NCBI RefSeq assembly: GCF_964355755.1 | Contig: NC_092670.1 | Coordinates: forward strand, 5,173,001-5,237,000 | DNA length: 64,000 nt | DNA from: Antedon mediterranea | Taxonomy: Eukaryota; Echinodermata; Crinoidea; Comatulida; Antedonidae | Reading direction: 5' to 3' | In this document: positions 39,201 to 54,200 of the stretch, one piece after another | How positions within the stretch are numbered: position 1 is the first letter of the stretch | Layout: each line of letters begins with the position of its first letter | Translations under genes and position numbers: made by a program | Notes under the pieces: model-generated | Database searches by the model: none | What the model saw: the letters and a program-made list of their open reading frames with translations, nothing else | What the model was told of the DNA's origin: nothing

Positions 39201-42200
39201 AATACAAATTCAGATTAATGTTCTTGGGATTATAAAAAAAAAAATGTAAATGACACTAGCGAAAAGTCAAAGTGTCAAATAATTGTATGATTTATTTATT
39301 TTATATGAATATATTTTGTTAAAAATAGAAATATGATATTATAACTGCACATTATTAGAAGAGAAAGCAAGTCATGGTTTTCACATTACAACATTAACCT
39401 TTACCTTTATGTTTTAATGCAGTTTGGGATACTGTAAAGTCAATCAAAAATGAAACATGGTGTTATACTTTTTGTAATAAAAGATAGTGCATTGTCCAAA
39501 ACTAGAGTACAATCCATGGCACCACCATTAAACATACAGTACAAAAGCCTATGTATGTGCCAAATGTCTGAGAATTATGTATTTATTGTGGTGCAAGCTA
39601 AAGCTTATTTACAGCCAAATTACATACAATTTTGCTTACCTAAAGGCATGTAAATTAAGTATTTACTACACATAAAATTTAATACATACATAAATAAAAG
39701 CATGTTAAATTGTGAATTAAGTAGGCATAATGTAATTCCATTAAACAAATAATGAAAACTTTAGTTTGAACTACAACTAAAGTCCGGTTTAAGAATACGG
39801 GCGTCAGAAATTAGATTCAACTAATGTGCAGTAAACAAATTAATTTGTAGACAAATATCAATTTACCATACCATATTTACAATTGCACATTAACCTACAG
39901 TGTATGTAATTATGCATAAATTAATGATGAATTTATGCCATCTACAAAAGTAAACAATCAAAACATGAAATATAATGGATTTTGAAGAGATTACCATAAA
40001 TTTGAAATGTATGTATTCTACTTGAAGTAAGAAACAGATTATATGAAAATGTATCTAGGTCTCCATAATTTGTTGGAATAACATCAAAACAATTATTGTA
40101 TTCATTATTAGTTGATGCCATGATCAAAAGTCCTAGGATAGAAATCACTAAAAAAATGAAAACATAACTGTTTAAAGATATATTTTCCAACCCCCTTTTT
40201 TCAAATTTGTTGTTGAATATGCAATTTAAATATCACACAATAGTTATTCACTTCACATCATATTATTCCCAAAAACTGGATTGAAAAAAAAAATGACAAT
40301 AATTTTTGGTTAAAATTAACTGTTTCGTTTGTCTTTTTATAAGGAAATAATATTTTTTTTTTCACAGAAATTAATAACTTTAATATTAGAACTGCAAAAT
40401 GGCCTATTTAAAATATGATTTTACTAATCTTCATTTTCATGTTTTTGGGGACAAACATTTTTAAATATTATTTAATTTCTCAAATAATAAGTAAATAAGT
40501 AAAAACTAAATTGCTTATTAAAAAAGGAAGTGTATTATCCTTGCTGATACTAGCTAGCAGAGTGCTATAGTCACAAGAAATAAATTGGTGTAGTGATCAC
40601 ACAAAAGGTAACAATCTCAGTGCAGACCACAGGGTTGTCAATGGCATAAGTGGGACAAAGTTGTCAGGTTGAAACCTTACCATAGAGTTTGTACAATATA
40701 AGGATGCCATTTATAAACAATTAAAGTACCTTGTGTTATAAAGGTTAATCCTTGTTGGTTTAATTCCTGGTCTGAATGACTCAGTATTGATTCCTTGACG
40801 AAGATACTTACCTAATACCAGCCTTTTTAGCTATGATCTACGTATTTGCGGGAAGGGAGGGGGGGGGGGGTGGTTAATCAAAGTTTTTTTAAATTTATTT
40901 GATAGTGTTTCATGAGGGTGGCCCATTCAGCAAAGCTGATCATTGTGGTCCTCGACAAATACTCACAAAAATACTACACTTAAGATGTCAAGTTGCGATA
41001 AGTCAAGTCAAGTCAAGTATCATTTATTATCATTTGTTTTAAGAAAAAACATAGAAAATTCTGTTTGCTCTGTTGGCGGAGCACAATATCCAACGGACAC
41101 AACACGAACTCAAAAACAAAAACATTACAAAAAAGTGTCTACATTATGTTTAAGGCTCTAATAATAGCTCCCGGAAAGAAACTATTTGTAAATCGTGCCT
41201 TATTGGCCTTAATAGAACGAAATCGCCGACCGCTGCGCATCAACTGAAACATACTAGAGGCCGGATGAAATTGATCATCTTTGATAGCCACTGCCTTTTT
41301 CATTTGATATTTAAATTTTAATAAAAATTTACCATCAAATTTAAAATTGCTATTTAAGAAGAAGGTAATATATAAATATAAAATGTAGCAATTAAATATA
41401 AAAATACAAATTATTGATACACAAATGTTCTAAGATCATGTATACATATTTTAAAATACAGTTCAATATCAGATAATGATCAATAGTGACGAAACAATAC
41501 ACATTGTAGTGAAATCTGAGCTAAATGCTAAGGAAATAGGCACCACAGCCTTTGACAAATAAACTTTTCTTTAGTTACAGCTTCCGGCTTTATTTTTGCA
41601 ATTATTTTAATAGTGCCATTTCTTAAGTAATATGCTGTTAAATACAGGTAGGTCAAATAATGTGAGATGTGAAAAATTGTGCTACTTTTTTCAATAGTTC
41701 CCGATCTATATACATTTACATAATACTGTTTCATCGCGTATGTCGTCAGACGCAAGATTGCTTTGAAAAACCATTAATACTCATCTTTCAAAGTTGCTTT
41801 CAATTCAGAAACTCATTGTAATTCTATTTTTCATTATTTTTCATTATTCTCATTCGTAAATTTAACCATTTATAAGACCGATGCATGTTTCAATAAATTT
41901 GTCAGGCTTTTACATTTACACTGCACATAATAAATATCTTTGTTTTGACGAAACTGCAAGAGGCTAAACCTTGACGTCCTTTAAACTATCTTTCATAAAC
42001 AATAATGTATTACACGTCCACGAAAATAATCCTTCAAAGTACTGTTTCACATTTTTCTGTCTCGGCTTCTTCCTGGTGAATCAATCGTTAGGCTTACTAT
42101 AAGTAGGATCTATAAACTAAAAGAAATCTTGCCAAATATCTGCGTGAAGAATTATCTATCATCGCAGAACAACTGGCAGAAATAATTGATTACTTAAATT

Positions 42201-45200
42201 GTGGCATCAATCGTAATGGGACCGTGGTTATGTAAAGTTGTTGCAGTACAGAAAACATAACATCAGAAATAAATGTAATCGGCAGAACGTATTTGCAACC
42301 ATCAATTAGTGTTTGGTTTATGGATGATAATACTATATTCTGGTGAAAACAGCCACACAAACCCCGACATTAAAAAGCAGATTTTAATAGCTTGGCATCA
42401 AACATGACCTTTAATAAACATGACCTACGGAATTGTTTAATGCGTATAGTAGTCAACAATTTCGGCGAATGCGTCACTTATAAAAATCCATTTCATAAAA
42501 TGATTTTAAGAAAACGAGAAAATCTATAATGAAAATGGTATTCAATAACGAAAAGTCAATAAAATTGCCTTCGTTCTATACTTTTTTTTTTTTTAAAGTA
42601 GATGGGTTTTTCTTCAATACCTTTATTAAATTAACTTTATTAGTCCTAGTTCAAAATATTTCATGAAAAATTAATAGCCATACCTTGCGACTTCAAAATC
42701 CATTATTAAAAAAGTTAAAGTTTGCAGTTTTACTAAATGAAGTAAAAAAAATACATCAACAGTTTTGACCAATTAAATTGACCACTACTTTGTAAACAGA
42801 AGATGATCCTGGATTTACTGAATGCACAAAATATTAACATTTGTTGAGCAAACAATTAATAAATACCAAAAGACCTAGGCGGGATCTAAAATAATAGAGA
42901 AAAATAATTTATGCTTTAATTATACAACCAATGTCAAATCATAATGGCCATGTTTTTCATTTAATCGTCCAAAGGCATCATGGTATAGCTCTACGTAGAC
43001 TCATTTCACATCGGATTGATTGATGAGAAAGGAAATATTACATTCATGATCACCAATAGGCGAGGAGCATATAATTAGAACATATAGCTTCTGTCCACAC
43101 CATAAGTTAGAATACCAATACACGAATTTATGGCAAAAGATCATAATAATAATTAATAATATCCGTTTTATAGTGCTTATTGCACAATGCTTCTAAGCGC
43201 CTCACATTATTACACCAGTCATTTTTTTTGGGGGATCAAACACGTATGGAAAGATACTTCAATAATACAGCTAGTAATCAGCTCAAAATTGTGTCTTGAT
43301 CTAACCGGGTACCCATTTATACTGTACACCTGGGTAGAGAGAGGCAGACTTAAGTAAAGTGTCTTGCCTAAGGATACAAGCAATGCAGCGAGAGTTGGAT
43401 TCAAACTCACGATCAGTAATCTGAGCCACACGCCCTCTAACTAACTATGAATGTTTGTATGTTATCACAAAGCAAACTCTATACCAAGTAGAATTAACAA
43501 ATTATGAAGGAGAATGTTTGGACATGTACTGGACATATTTTAAACGATTTAGGACCCCTGGGAAACAAACTTTATAGTTCAAAGGTTATCATGATTTTCT
43601 ATGTTGTTGCTGTATAATTGTTTCAAATTTTTGTATAATTGTTTTAATCAATGAATCACCTTTGTTTCACATGCATATCAGCACTTATAACATACAAGTT
43701 AAATGTACATTGTACCATATTATGTGTTTGAATAAAGATTGAATATACCACACATACTCACTAAACCCTCACTAAATGTTCTAAAAAGCATTGAAAGGTG
43801 TAATAAAAGATAAAACATTTAATTGGAAAGCACCTTACTTGTGTCAATACCTGGTCTAAAGACACATTTTCCATATAAAGCTATAATAAAACTAAAAAGG
43901 GCCCGTTCGGACGGGACTGAAACTACCGTGTACTTCCAACTGTGAGGTCGCGTGTGGCAATTAACTTACGCCTCTGGCTATAAAAAATTAGAAAACCATC
44001 TGGACGAAAAATCCACCAACTTTACTGGTTATTTCAATCACCTTCCAATTACACGCTGCCTCGGGGTATAATTAATCAAGCGTTAACGGGGTCATGTCAA
44101 ATCGCGACCTCAAATAAGCTTTCTGATTGTTTAACAATTATTGTTTAAAATGTTCTTTTTCGTTAATGCGAATGTATATCTATTGTTTTGTAAAATTATA
44201 TGTAAATAATCAACTCGTTGGTTTTTTTCCGGTGACCTGAACTTGCGAATTGGTGGCTTATAATGTACATGTAACGGCAGGGAGTTCTGTATTGTGGTAG
44301 CCTGGTGTCTGTGAATTACCACATCAACCGTTCGGCTCGCACGATAAGAGGGGTACAGTGCGTGTTAAATGGAATTTTTACAACAATAGTTCGGCTCGCA
44401 CGATGAATGCACGTGGTGATTTTTACAAGAGGGGTACAGTGCGTGTACATTAAATGGAATTTCCACAACAATAGTTCGGCTCGCACGATAAATACACGTG
44501 GTGATTTTTACAAGAGGGGTACAGTGCGTGTACATTAAATGGAATTTCCACAACAATAGTTCGGCTCGCACGATAAATACACGTGGTGATTTTTACAAGA
44601 GGGGTACAGTGCGTGTACATTAAATGGAATTTCCACAACAATAGTTCGGCTCGCACGATAAATACACGTGGTCAACAAACAACATACGTTAGCAGGATTT
44701 TCGATCATTATTTATTTAAAAAGTATTGAATTCGATGTATTATAAATATATAGGTCTGGTTGTCGATTGAAAAATAATAATTGAACGATTCGCGCGCGAA
44801 ACGACATGCAATATCCAGTTGAATTTGTCAACACGCCATGTCAATTGATATGGGTCGACGCACAGAGGGCGCTTTTTGACCTAAGAATTCCGATCTTAAT
44901 TGGTTTCGTGTCAGCTTACCGGTACTTTGTTTATTCGTACGAACGTCGTACGGGTTTTACCCCAAGGGTAAAAACCAAATAAACGTGTATTTCAATCGCC
45001 GTACGAACACGGTCATTGTTATAGTAATTAGTTTTCGCACACTTTAACAGAAAACAAATCGTTATCACACGTTATCCCTCAGGATTTATAAATCATCATA
45101 TCATACATGTTCAGAAAAATAAATTAACCTTTTGATGGTAAACACATTAATCAAAACATTTTTATAGATATATTAAAGGACATAGTTTAATAATTAGAAT

Positions 45201-48200
45201 GACAAAATGACATGGTCATTTGGTAGAAAACATTGTTGCTTTTAGATGGAAAAATGAGAGAAACAATTAGAGATTTTTTATATATTATAAAAATTACCTA
45301 AAAAAACAATACTCAATTTGGTTGGACACAGAATAAACATAAACAAATTAATACAGCATTCTGAAAATGCTGCAGAAAAAAAATGAAACCAAACATAACT
45401 CTAGATCATAACTTGCTACAATTACAATGACCCTTCAGGATCATTAAGACCAGGTGGTCTAATATTATTTACATAAACATAAAAAGAACATCAAATATAA
45501 CGCAAAGTAAGTAGAAGAATCTCATCCGAGAATATTACAAAAACTTGCAAACAAGCAAGTGAAGATATGACTTGACTAGATAAAAAATCTAATCTGTCTT
45601 TTTAGTTTATATATTTTAAGAAAGTGTGTCTCAATTTATAATTTGTAAGCAGTGAAAAAACATCTTTTCAAATTTAGCTGAGAGCATGAACAGAATTATT
45701 ATGATGCCTCTCCGACCTATCGTTATATATTTCTCTGTAGACGGTGTGATCTTTAGCATTCAAGGACTATGCGGTCTGCAAATGTAATTCTATTCCCAAT
45801 AGCAAAAATGTAATCGTAACTAAACTGATGTCATTACTTAGTCCAATGAAAGCTAAATAATAGATGTTACGATGAGAATTAGAACTATATTCTAATCTGT
45901 AATGTTGTATTCTATTACAGGCTGTATGCTATGCTGAATGATGTGTGCCAACGATATAAAGGTGAACTGCATTTAATAAATAAAAAATAAAGCCTCAATT
46001 ATAAGCAACAAGAAAACATTCGAAAGATCTAAAACTCTGTCTACACTATCACCAAACTAGTTTGACAAAAAAATAATGTGGTCAAATATGGTAGTGATAA
46101 TGCCCAAATTAATATGTATTGGTATTGATATGACATCATCATGTCCATATATGGGCACATCACATGTTTTTGTTGTGAAGTATGTAAAAAGAATATTGAT
46201 TAAAGAAATTGAAATTTGGTCTCAATAAATAATATTTCACATAATTTCATAATAAAATTTAGGAATCATCATTATTTTGATTGGATAAAAGTAACCCAGT
46301 TGAAATCTCATTGGCTAGTGGTTGGAGGAGAATCAGAAAATATAAACATCATACCAACTGTAACCTGTAATATGCCATACTGTATGGTATAACAAATATC
46401 TATTTGGGTACTCACATAGATATTCAAACTTACCTACTATTACTATCCTAAGGTATTAAAAAAAATTTAGAATGAGCTGCAAAGCATCCTACTGATGTAT
46501 GGTGCGTGAAAAATTCCATAATATTAAAACATCTGCACTTTAACACTCAAATATAATAGTACATCAATATAGTGTACAAGGTCAAACACCTGATGAAAAA
46601 ATACAATCAAATACTATACAATGAGCGTCGATCATTAATAATATGTTGCTATTAGGTCTTGACTTACTGTACTGAGGAATAATCAATTGATTTTAATTTA
46701 TGGAAAATATCTCACTTTTCTGATTGGTAATGAATTAGATTTTTGTTACTGTTATGGCATCTGATCCAATTTTGATAAATCATGCAATAATATAAACTTT
46801 AAATTTAATTTTATAAGCCTACTGCAGATAGTTATCCAAGCTTCCAACAATTTGTGTGGGGAAGACCAAGGCTCACCTCTCATAAATATCATTGTCTTGA
46901 ACTTGATTACTGATGAGTTCAGAATTATCATGAATAATATCAATAATAATAAAGAGTACAAGAAAATGAATTCAATTTATTAGTATGCATGTTTAATATA
47001 ATGCATGCGATTAAAGCTTACATCTCAAAGTACTCCAACAAGGTCAGAATGAGAAATTCATAAATATTATCCGATTTATAAATTTCAAATTCTCGTTACG
47101 GAAAAATCTCTTCTAGTCTTCATTAATAATTGTTATGTATTATTTAATTCTGTAGAGATACAATTATTAAGAGGAAATTCATTTTTGAAAACTGAAGGGA
47201 AAACCCTGTTCAAAGAGAACCAATTACAAGCATACACACTAAATTAAATACACCCTTGACAATGTAGACTTAATAATCTAATTATAAAAATAATAATTTT
47301 TATCTGTACAGTAGCGCCATTCTAATGATCATTATATATGTCCACCAGCAGGGTATATTATTTTTATTTTTATTAGAAATTCAACACAATAGAAATACAA
47401 ATAAAACAATTTATTCATAGATGAAAAAAGAGGTACAATAATGATAATAATAACCAGGTTAATGGTGTGTCCAGAGAGGGGTAATCCCCTACCAATTCCT
47501 TGCCATAAGGTTGGGTTATGGTACTGTCTCAAACCACTTGGCCATTCACTCATTATCTCAAAGCTATAGAGCCGGATTTTTAAATTTCAAACAAGATGCA
47601 GCCATATCACGTCTCAAAGATGGTACCGTATAGCCGTATTTGGTAGCTGATTTTGATGTGTATGTGACGTCATCCCGTCTTATGACAGATCATTACAGCT
47701 TCTTTTGCTGTACCCCGAGTATTGCACATTCGTGCTTGTTAACATTTTTTCTTCTTTCTAAAAAGTATGACATGCCACATTTGCCAAAATATTTATCTTT
47801 TTACCATATTCTAGCCAAATTGCATTTTAGAGTCTAAACCAGTGACACTCGACAAATCCTTAAAACATAATATGATGGTTCTATTCTAGTAATCTTATTT
47901 TATAAATAGACTTTATTAACACAAATATTTGTCTGCCATAAATTTGCATTTCTACAGATTTACATTTAATGACAGATATTGACTGACTTTTCACGATAAT
48001 ACTTTCAAATATTCCTATATTAAATCTTGTTTGCATAATTGATTTTATTCACTAGAATTTATTAGCTAACCGCTTTAATCTTGGCTTACTACTATACTAA
48101 AAGAAGAATTAACTTTTCAGAAGTCATTATTGCATACATAACAGTATTCTAGAAGTGTGTCATATTTACACTATGTGCTCGAGAGGAAGATATTAAGGTA

Positions 48201-51200
48201 TCATTTAAAACGAGCATAATTTTACTGAGACAGACAAAACAAAAACAACTCTCGAATTTAAATGTAGTGCACAATTTTTTTCAATTTTAATAATTTTGAT
48301 AATTTTTGCCATAAAGGGTCTAGTCTCTTTTTATAATTCACAATCAAAGACCAATCTGTGTGTGCAGCCTCTACTGGGTAATTACTCCTCCGCGGCTGAA
48401 ATCTAATGCAACCTATTTAATGACCTAGCCTACATTAGAGAATATAGAAGTGGCAGATTAATTTATATTAAAATACTTTGAACAATAGAACAAATAATAT
48501 TTCCTCATCGTTATATTAACAGAATTATTCGTTGAAGTACTGTATTTACTATTCAACTGCTTTGTTCATCTGCCAATCTACAGTATATTTGTGAAACTAA
48601 TTTCTCCATTCAACACATAACATTCATTATATTCCCATGAGTTAATATGATTGAAATTGAGTGTTGTTTTTAAGGTATACTGTATATTAGGCCATTTAAC
48701 CGGGTTGATTTGAGGATTAATAACACCATGGAGGAAAAAATAATTTTAATTAATTTTTTCCTCCATGATAACACTAAGAACTAGGCAGCCTATCCAGTGA
48801 CCCAGCAGATAGGCCTTTCCTTGATATTTGACTATAATATAACAAAAATTACCTTCTATATAGGTGAATTAAAACATTTAACATATCCTTCGGAACAATA
48901 TTTTCCTCTCTATAGTTTCCTTTAAAAACAAGCATGAATGTGCGATACTCGGGGTACAGCAAAAGAAGCTGTAATACGACCTGATGTAACGTCATATACA
49001 CATCAATAACCTAGCTACCAAGTACAATCTTCGAGACGTAATATGGCTGCATCCGGTTTGAAATTAAAAAATCTATAGATTTGAGGAAATGCCCCTGTAG
49101 TATATTTATGCCAAATCTCAGCGAATAAGGAAGGAGTAGTACTTTATAAGTCGCACTTTTTACTCAATAGTGTCCGGATGGAAGAAGAGAAAATCATTCC
49201 CTTGTACTGTATGTATACATAGCCTCCAATTAACTTAATACTGAAACAATTAGATAAATATACTGTAGATATATGGGAGGGAAATGAATTAAAAATAATT
49301 AAATCTGATTTCAAATCAAAAGCCTACTGTATACTGTATCAAGCAACAGCCGTGTATTTAGTTGCCAAGGTTTCATTCAAAATATCATTAAATTAAATTG
49401 ATGAAAATAAAAGAAGTTCTTCTGCAATACTTTCCGATTTTAATCAAATTCAAGGTTTTTCCAATTGCCAATAACAATGATGGTCAATGTTTACGATTAT
49501 GTTTAATTGCATTACCAATAATTGGCACATTCATACAAAACCTGCAAAATGGATAAGTTAATTTGAGACCTGAGACTTGCAGGGCATACACATTGAGCTT
49601 AATTGAACAAAACCCAAGGATATCACTGCAGTGCCAAGTACTGTATGTCTTGTCTATCAATAATCATAAAGTATGGTACAAAGAAAATGCTAGATAATAA
49701 GCATTTATAAATTTACTGAAAACAGTGGCCATTTTATAAATCCTGATTTTCAGGTTCGCACAATGTTTGAAATTGTTTCGCACATTCGGCACTGCTTTAA
49801 ATATATTATTAATAAAATAAAATAAAAATATGTTATGTCAAATTAAATATGTTAACTTGATCCATTTATCACTGAATTTAAATACAAGATGCCACTATTC
49901 CATATTCAGTTAGAGGCAGACATTTTCAATGTCATCATGCAATCCTAAGTCCCCATCCCCGGCACATCAAGTCATCTATTACTGTATTCAATAGTTGTTA
50001 ACCTCTCGTTACTTTACTATCAGTATTAAAATAACGTTATTCTTGTTTGAAGGTTTGCATGGCGAAATCAAATGTTGATATAAAGTTTGCAGTACACCAT
50101 GTATATTAGTTCTGAAAAGAACGGTTGCATTTCTCGACGTTTTGATCAATATGCTTTGATCGTCCTCAGGAGTGAGAATTTAACTTCTTATAATGTACTG
50201 CAATGCATTCGTTTGTTGTTAGCCGAACAATGTAAATCTTTTTTATATGTTTACAATGACAATAAATTTACTTACTTACTTTCTTACTTAAATTACAATG
50301 AAATTTATTTTTTTCATCAACTATTTAAAATGTATTGTTTTAAGTTTAAGTTTCATTGATACAACCACCAACATTGATATATTATCATTCCATTTCTATA
50401 TTTTGTCCACAAGCAACCAACTGAGTTTTATTGATGCTTGATGTACACTTAACTGTACTGGTAAATTTGATATGTATTTTGATTAAGTTTTGTCATTTGA
50501 TCGGAACCAATTGCCATGCATTAGACGTAGTTTGGTTAATTTTGGTTTTTATTTTTAACTCAATTTTGACATTTTGTGATGTCATTCAGATTCATGGAAA
50601 AATTGAATTTATATCAAAATGTCATGTATATTATTTTTAGTATTAAAATCAAAATTTATCTCCTCGATATCGATTAAACCTTCCGCAAGTAAACTGATCC
50701 GTTTGTAAAAAAATATTTTATTACGTAAACAACATAAAATGATTTTGGCTTCTGAGCAAAAAGAAAAGAAAGTAATTGTTTATTTACTGTATATGGTTAC
50801 CTTGGAAACCCTATTCAACATACTTTGTAGTTTTTAGTAGAATTAACTAAACTACAAAAAAAAGCAAAAGATCAATGCTATCAAATAGAAAATACATGTT
50901 CATAATTTAAGACTATTTAAACTCTATTCCTAGTCTTGTTTTGTGTTACTGACTTTCTGTTCCTGTTTTGCGATATCTTGTGATCCTGAATGTCTATTTT
51001 CTCTATTATAAATATGATTGATTTGTATACCATCAAATACATTCTTTGAACTCATTCAGAGTATATTATTATTATTATTATTGTTTAATCATCAATGTAT
51101 TAACTTTTATCGATTTCTATGTTTTCCCCAACAGGTTTTACAATACCATCAGAGAAGATGTCACATGTTTAGAATCTGCTTAAAAAACAAAAGTTCATCA

Positions 51201-54200
51201 CTGAAGACAATTATAGGCTTGTTAAGACCTACGGAGTTATATGCTTTCATATTGTATGCGGCGTACAACTCCATAGGTCTGAACCAGGAAAAGATTAGTG
51301 GAAGCCACCTCGTATGACACTATCTTTCGGCAGTGTTCGGCCAACTTGCATTCCATAGTTTTGTGCACATGCCCTTTTAAGGACATGCGGCACAGTGTTC
51401 GGTCATTGCCTTCTAATCATGGGATGGAGAATTCAAGACAAAAGCTGTACAGTAAAATTGTATATGAGGCAAGATCCTCATCAGGTGTAATTTTTATACA
51501 AAGTCATCATAAGTAATAAATTTAAAATGAAACGTTAAATATAATATTTAATTACAACTGGGAATGTCAAATCCCATATTAATATTTAAAAAAGAAATAT
51601 TAAACAAATATGACAAGAATATACCGTATACAGAAAATTGCTGAAATAAAATGGGAATCGGTGGCCGAATCTATGATACACATTAAATAAGCAAGAATCA
51701 CAATGATAAAGTAAAACAGCTAAAAATAAATTTCAGTGCTTTCGACGGGCAAGACTAGCCCTAATTTCTAGGCTATGGAATTTTGGACAATCCCGTAAAT
51801 CTGAAGTCAACAGAAATAAGCAATCAGGGGAAGATCCACAATTTTGAAATAAGGAGGAAGTGCCAGTACATTAAAATGGTGAAATGCGTATGCAAGTATT
51901 TGAGACACAGCAACAAACTATAAATACCCTAGATAGATGGTTGAAATGAAAGATTCATGACCCTTGTGGCGCATCTAGTTAGCCAGAAATTACGCTCCCA
52001 CGTATCACACAGCAATATGATTATACTATTTCCGTCGGTAAACACTAAATCACACTCACAGAGGGTCAGTGTTTTTTAATTTTTTTCGTTCAATTCAACG
52101 CGTACAGTTATTTAAAGAGTAATAAGTGCACTCAGATTGTAAACAAATTTGTAATTTAAAACATTAATAAATTAGATGCAATGCTGTACGGTATTTAGTC
52201 AAACTGTGCGGATTGTTGAAATCATATCTTTTGAATTTTAATATAGGTGGGCGGAGCCGGGCTGGACAATCTTAACACTTACTAGTCTGTAGCATATAGT
52301 GAATGTTTGTGTCAGTTTGAGTTACCGTATTGTACATTAATATCAAATTCATATTATATTACTGTATTTCGAAATAATTTTTAATATTAAGCATTAATGT
52401 GGTGTGAATTGTAAAGCATAATATTAAAAGAACTGACAATAATTAATATGACCATTAACCTACATTCTGCAGACATTCATAGCATTTTAACTTGACAATT
52501 ATAGAATGAAGATGAAGTAAATCAGGCTAAAGCAATTGGATTATGGATATTGGATAATAACTGCAAGCCTACAATTGATTGATTGATTGATTGAAATTTA
52601 TATTTATACTGGATAACCTCTTCAGTCAAAGACTCTCCCAGAGGGCTTTTACTCAATGTCCAAAGGCAAGCAGATACAGTCATTCTGCAAGTTCCCAAAA
52701 AGAAAAATTGGTAAATGACTTACCCGTATATGCAGGAGACATCGATGACAACATCTATCATATCACAGCAGAGCTCATACGATTGCATGTCCACGGGTGA
52801 ACTGTCAGTCGCTATGTAAATTTTGCTCACGACATCAAACAAAAATGCCTTTTCAATACCAGAATTCTGTAGATTATAAAACATAACGAAATCAAAAATC
52901 TTACATAGATGTCAAAATATGGACTCAAACCTTGAATTGTGCCTTCAAAAGAAACGGTTCCTTACAAATGGCTGTCACAAATAAGTTAATCAGATATGCC
53001 ATTTCCCTGATCAGCAACACTACATCTGAATACCGGCGCATAATCTATTAAAAAAAATGCAAGTACTGAATTGGAACCAGAATGCCATTCTTGACATCTA
53101 CAAAAACTGTACTATTTCGAATAAGCATTTGTAATGTATTGTACGCTCCGTACAAATGAACGCAAAACTAACCACACCTTTATTAATTAATTATAATAAT
53201 AATAATAATTAATCTTATATAATGCTGGTATCTATAAATTAACGTTCTACTTTCTGCGACTGCGTTCGGAATGTCGTGGCCAGTAGCGATCAGTTATAAC
53301 AAATCATGTCTTGCATGAAGTATGGTTATGTATATAAACTTAACTGTAGTTCATGTGAACGCACACTATCATGTCTACCAAAATGTGTGTTCATTTATCA
53401 TCCATTGATATCATATGTTCATTGCTTGAAGTACATATTTGAATATTGAACCTCCGATAGGTCTACTATTTGAAATGTGTCCACACATGTTTTTAACACA
53501 TTATTATAGTATTTATGTAAGTGCAAATGGAGTAAGATATTACATAATACAAAATTAATGGAAATTTTAGATAAATAACCCTTAAAAAAACATCAATTGC
53601 CAAAATTAAACATTATGAATGAAATGCGAAAAGAATACCGTCGGTCACATGTTCTTAACACATTGAGAAGATACATTTGCTGAATTTGTTTATACCTTCG
53701 GAAAGCCTCAGGTGTTTTATATAAACATTAAAATGACTTATGAATATGACATTTAAAGTGTGCTGCTCATCACTCATACTGTACCTGATGAATATTCTAA
53801 AACACATGAAAAATGTTTAATGTACCACATAATGTAAATCAATCCCCACTCACACAAGATTTTAATTATGATACTTGATAGTTATTTATTTTTAATAGGC
53901 AGGTAATGGAACTTGTACAATTTACTTAACTACAGTCACTCTCCCAAAACCCAGACTTTCCTTGCGACCGAAAGGTCCTGAATAAATTTTTACCATTAAA
54001 AACAAGTTAGAAATATAAGACTATCCAGAAAATTAAACATATTATTAGGTCAGCCAAAAGGCGTTCAGTATATATTGAGAGTTGACTGTATACTGTGCAG
54101 TGGAATAAAGTTACAATGTTTAAAATGCTCAATCTCAATTTTCTCATTTTGTTTGAAGCATGAAATTGGTCTTGTGTAATTTAGTTTAACTTTGCACTTT

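Noticed and set aside
44365-44656. Overlapping 68-codon minus-strand ORFs
   Set aside because: They repeat the 85-bp tandem unit; the period is not a multiple of three.
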